From: Paenibacillus tepidiphilus
GTDB taxonomy: Bacteria; Bacillota; Bacilli; Paenibacillales; Paenibacillaceae
Assembly (NCBI RefSeq): GCF_008635795.1
Contig: NZ_VWRQ01000002.1
Location: 124,001 to 188,000 of the forward strand
Length of the DNA stretch: 64,000 bases
Direction: 5' to 3'
Shown one piece after another: positions 61,996-64,000 of the stretch (position 1 is its first letter; every line of letters starts with the position of its first letter). The notes below the pieces were generated by a model. That model made no database searches. It was not told where the DNA came from and was given only the letters and a program-made list of their open reading frames with translations. The position numbers were made by a program, and so were the translations under genes.

Positions 61996-64000
61996 TTAAT
62001 AAAAGGTCGCCGGAATCAATTGCTGCAATCTGACCAGTATCGCCGCAGCCTGTTCACGCACCAGAACCTGCTTCGGTGCGAAGCGGCCGCCGCTGCCGGT
62101 CATCACCTCATGTTCATACACCGCTTGAATTGCCCGGCGGCTGGCCTCCGGCAGGCCCGTCACATCGGCTAAGCTCATGCGCTCAGGACTGCCGTACGTG
62201 GACAACGGTGCCGCCTTGGCCACCATGACTGCCGCTTCTTCCCGCGTAATGCCGCGGTCCGGCTCGAACTTGCCGGAAGCGGGGCTGACGATGCCCAGGT
62301 CCACGGCCTTAGCGACAGTGCCGCTGTACCATTTGCCGGCCGGAACATCCTTAAAGACGGAGACTGCCCTGGCATCAGGGAACTCATGCATGAGCCGCAG
62401 CAGCAGCGTCAGAAATTCGGCCCGGGTCAGCTTCTGCTTCGGTGCAAGCACATCCCCGCTGGCACTTACGCCCTGGAGATATCCGCTGCTCAGCGCCGAA
62501 GCGATATCGTAACGCGCCCAAGCGGCGACTTTATCCGCATCCTTGAAGCTCGCCAGCTCAGGGGAAGCCACATGCAGGGCAAAGGTTCGTTTGGCTATGG
62601 CCGGCGCGGCGTCTTTGCGGTATTTGGTGACTTCAACAGGATAGACACCGGGCTTCATTCCGCCAAAAGACACCGTTCCGGTGCTGTCGGCCACTTTGCT
62701 TGTTCCTCGCAGCGTTACGGTAATACCAGAGGCCGGGAGGCCGCCCAGCTGACCGTTTGATTTGGTGATCCGCAAGGTAACCGGCGTGTCGGCATTCGCG
62801 TATCCGCCCATCTCCTGTCCATTCTTGTCCTTCCACTTCACTTCCATCTGCTCCGGCAGCTCTGTATCAGCCGCATAGTAGACCAGCAGCTGGCCTCCGT
62901 CGCCGATGGTCATCCTGGACGGATTATTCTCGGGATACCGCCACGAGCCCCCCCAGTAGACAGCAATCTTCCATTCTCCGCGTCCGCTGTACCTACCGTT
63001 CTGAATTCCCTCAATCGCTGTGAAGGCCGGCTTGACTGCATCCGCGTTCAGCTTATAGGCCAGACCCTTCGACTGTAAAAAAGCCGCTGCCGCCCTCACC
63101 GCGTCGCCACCCGGGATACGTCCCCCGGCAAAAGTACCGCCGGGACCTTCAACCTGAATCGTTGCCTGCTCAGCTCCGGCATGGTGCAGTCCGCTGTACA
63201 GCGGACTGGCCTGCCTGGACAGCAGCTTATAGGATGTCAGGGCAAGATAGGCGTTCACGGTGGCAGAAGTATCCCTATCGCCTCCCGGCATCTGAGCAAA
63301 GCCGCCGCCCGGTTGCTTCGCGGCCATCAAATGCTCCAGCAGCGAAGCGCCGCCCTCCTTCGAAATTTCTGCCGCATCTACTCCCATCGAGGATAATCCA
63401 ATGATCACCTGCGCCGTAGTTGAAGTCTTGCCGTCATATCCGCCGTCCTGCTGCTGCTTGTCCTTGAGCCACTGCAGGGCCTGGCGGACCGGCTGCACCG
63501 CTTGCTCCGAACCTCCTGCCGGCGTCAGCGCTGTCAATACCCGGGCCGTTACTGCCGGGTCTCCCTGTGATTGACCGGCACCGGGCCAGCTGCCGTCCGC
63601 CAGCTGCATATCGAGCAGCTGATAGTAGAGCAGATCCGGATAACGGTTCGTCCGCTCCATAGAATTAGAGACCGAGTTATTGGAGGTCATATAGGCGGCG
63701 GCTACCATGGCCGCTCCTTCGGTATCTATACCGGCATGGTTCATCAGGAACGGATACAGATCAATGCCGGCGATGTTGTTCATATTGCCGCCTGCCGCAC
63801 TGTAAGCGAGCGCTGTGCGGGTCAGCTCAGACACCGTGGCGAACTTGCCCCGCTGCTCCAGAATCCGGTCTGCAATCTGCTTCTTATACCCTGACGGCAG
63901 ACTGCGCCCATTCTTGAAGAAGCCTACTGCCGCTTCATCGGGAAACGGCTGCACCGCCAGCAGTGCACGCTCTGCTTCATCCAGTGCCTGCTGCATATCC
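61996..64000 (-). CDS. SLH-anchored protein with prenyltransferase-like repeats (N-terminus beyond window)
   Basis: At least 667 residues are visible and the frame is open to the window edge. No signal peptide is seen, so the start lies outside. The N-terminal half has an alpha-alpha barrel pattern with QLADGSWPGAGQSQGDP, QQDGGYDGKTSTTAQVI and KQPGGGFAQMPGGDRD, as in squalene cyclase/prenyltransferase-like repeats. Then come a DUF4430-like or Ig-like beta region (WKIAVYWGGSWRYPEN, GITVTLRGTSKVADSTGTVS) and three SLH domains (FKDADKVAAWARYDIASAL, FKDVPAGKWYSGTVAKAVD, ADVTGLPEASRRAIQAVYEH). It is a secreted cell-wall-bound protein, possibly binding cobalamin or another ligand as other such repeats do. 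Confidence 0.82.
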   Translation of the reverse strand, partial: DMQQALDEAERALLAVQPFPDEAAVGFFKNGRSLPSGYKKQIADRILEQRGKFATVSELTRTALAYSAAGGNMNNIAGIDLYPFLMNHAGIDTEGAAMVAAAYMTSNNSVSNSMERTNRYPDLLYYQLLDMQLADGSWPGAGQSQGDPAVTARVLTALTPAGGSEQAVQPVRQALQWLKDKQQQDGGYDGKTSTTAQVIIGLSSMGVDAAEISKEGGASLLEHLMAAKQPGGGFAQMPGGDRDTSATVNAYLALTSYKLLSRQASPLYSGLHHAGAEQATIQVEGPGGTFAGGRIPGGDAVRAAAAFLQSKGLAYKLNADAVKPAFTAIEGIQNGRYSGRGEWKIAVYWGGSWRYPENNPSRMTIGDGGQLLVYYAADTELPEQMEVKWKDKNGQEMGGYANADTPVTLRITKSNGQLGGLPASGITVTLRGTSKVADSTGTVSFGGMKPGVYPVEVTKYRKDAAPAIAKRTFALHVASPELASFKDADKVAAWARYDIASALSSGYLQGVSASGDVLAPKQKLTRAEFLTLLLRLMHEFPDARAVSVFKDVPAGKWYSGTVAKAVDLGIVSPASGKFEPDRGITREEAAVMVAKAAPLSTYGSPERMSLADVTGLPEASRRAIQAVYEHEVMTGSGGRFAPKQVLVREQAAAILVRLQQLIPATFY

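Overview
The window reads as chromosome of a Paenibacillus-type Gram-positive spore former. The evidence is a YesM/YesN-type two-component system, Lpl-type sugar ABC transporters with lipoprotein binding proteins, two large SLH-domain surface proteins, strong AGGAGG-type ribosome binding sites, GTG and TTG starts, and a moderate-GC backbone broken by AT-rich islands. Most genes lie on the minus strand.

Layout. 1-10.7 kb is a carbohydrate locus: response regulator, sensor kinase, GH2 beta-galactosidase, binding protein, two permeases and a broken GH43 gene. 11-13.9 kb is one large membrane-anchored KAP-type P-loop NTPase, a probable defence or stress gene. 14-26 kb is mixed housekeeping: RarD, a penicillin-binding-type serine hydrolase, a GntR regulator with a broken membrane partner, a LURP-one-like protein, a MerR/phosphotransferase pair, a DUF6273/RCC1 pair, a CPT-like kinase, an S51-type peptidase and a YidC lipoprotein. 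26.4-30.4 kb is an SLH-anchored metallophosphoesterase. 31.2-35.1 kb is a decayed accessory region with a toxin-antitoxin remnant and an AT-rich lipoprotein island. That island is bounded by 57-bp direct copies of the 3' end of a crp/fnr gene. 35.1-38.8 kb is a redox operon: flavodiiron protein, rubredoxin reductase, rubredoxin and Crp/Fnr regulator, with a Fur-like box at the promoter. 39.1-44.3 kb is an AT-rich two-gene operon: a 1280-residue reverse transcriptase fused to a C-terminal nitrilase domain, followed by an HD-domain protein. This is the strongest candidate for an unusual antiphage system here. 45.2-51.3 kb is a second sugar operon: LacI regulator, binding protein, two permeases and a PHP phosphoesterase. 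52-64 kb is mixed and contains several small and broken genes. It ends in a second SLH protein cut by the window edge.

Two dispersed non-coding repeat types stand out. The first is a 209-bp MITE-like palindromic element with TATAAGTTGAAC-type terminal inverted repeats and an apparent TA target duplication. The best copy splits an NTF2-like gene; an older copy, a composite copy and a half copy are also present. Its stem-loop shows compensatory base changes between copies. The second is a 52-bp unit in tandem arrays at three intergenic sites. A different 51-bp tandem repeat lies inside the composite element. None of these looks like a CRISPR array. I saw no tRNA or rRNA gene.

Working together: the first sugar locus couples sensing (YesMN), uptake and hydrolysis. 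The redox operon forms a complete NAD(P)H to reductase to rubredoxin to flavodiiron protein chain for O2 or NO reduction. The RT-nitrilase and HD genes are close enough to be one transcription unit.
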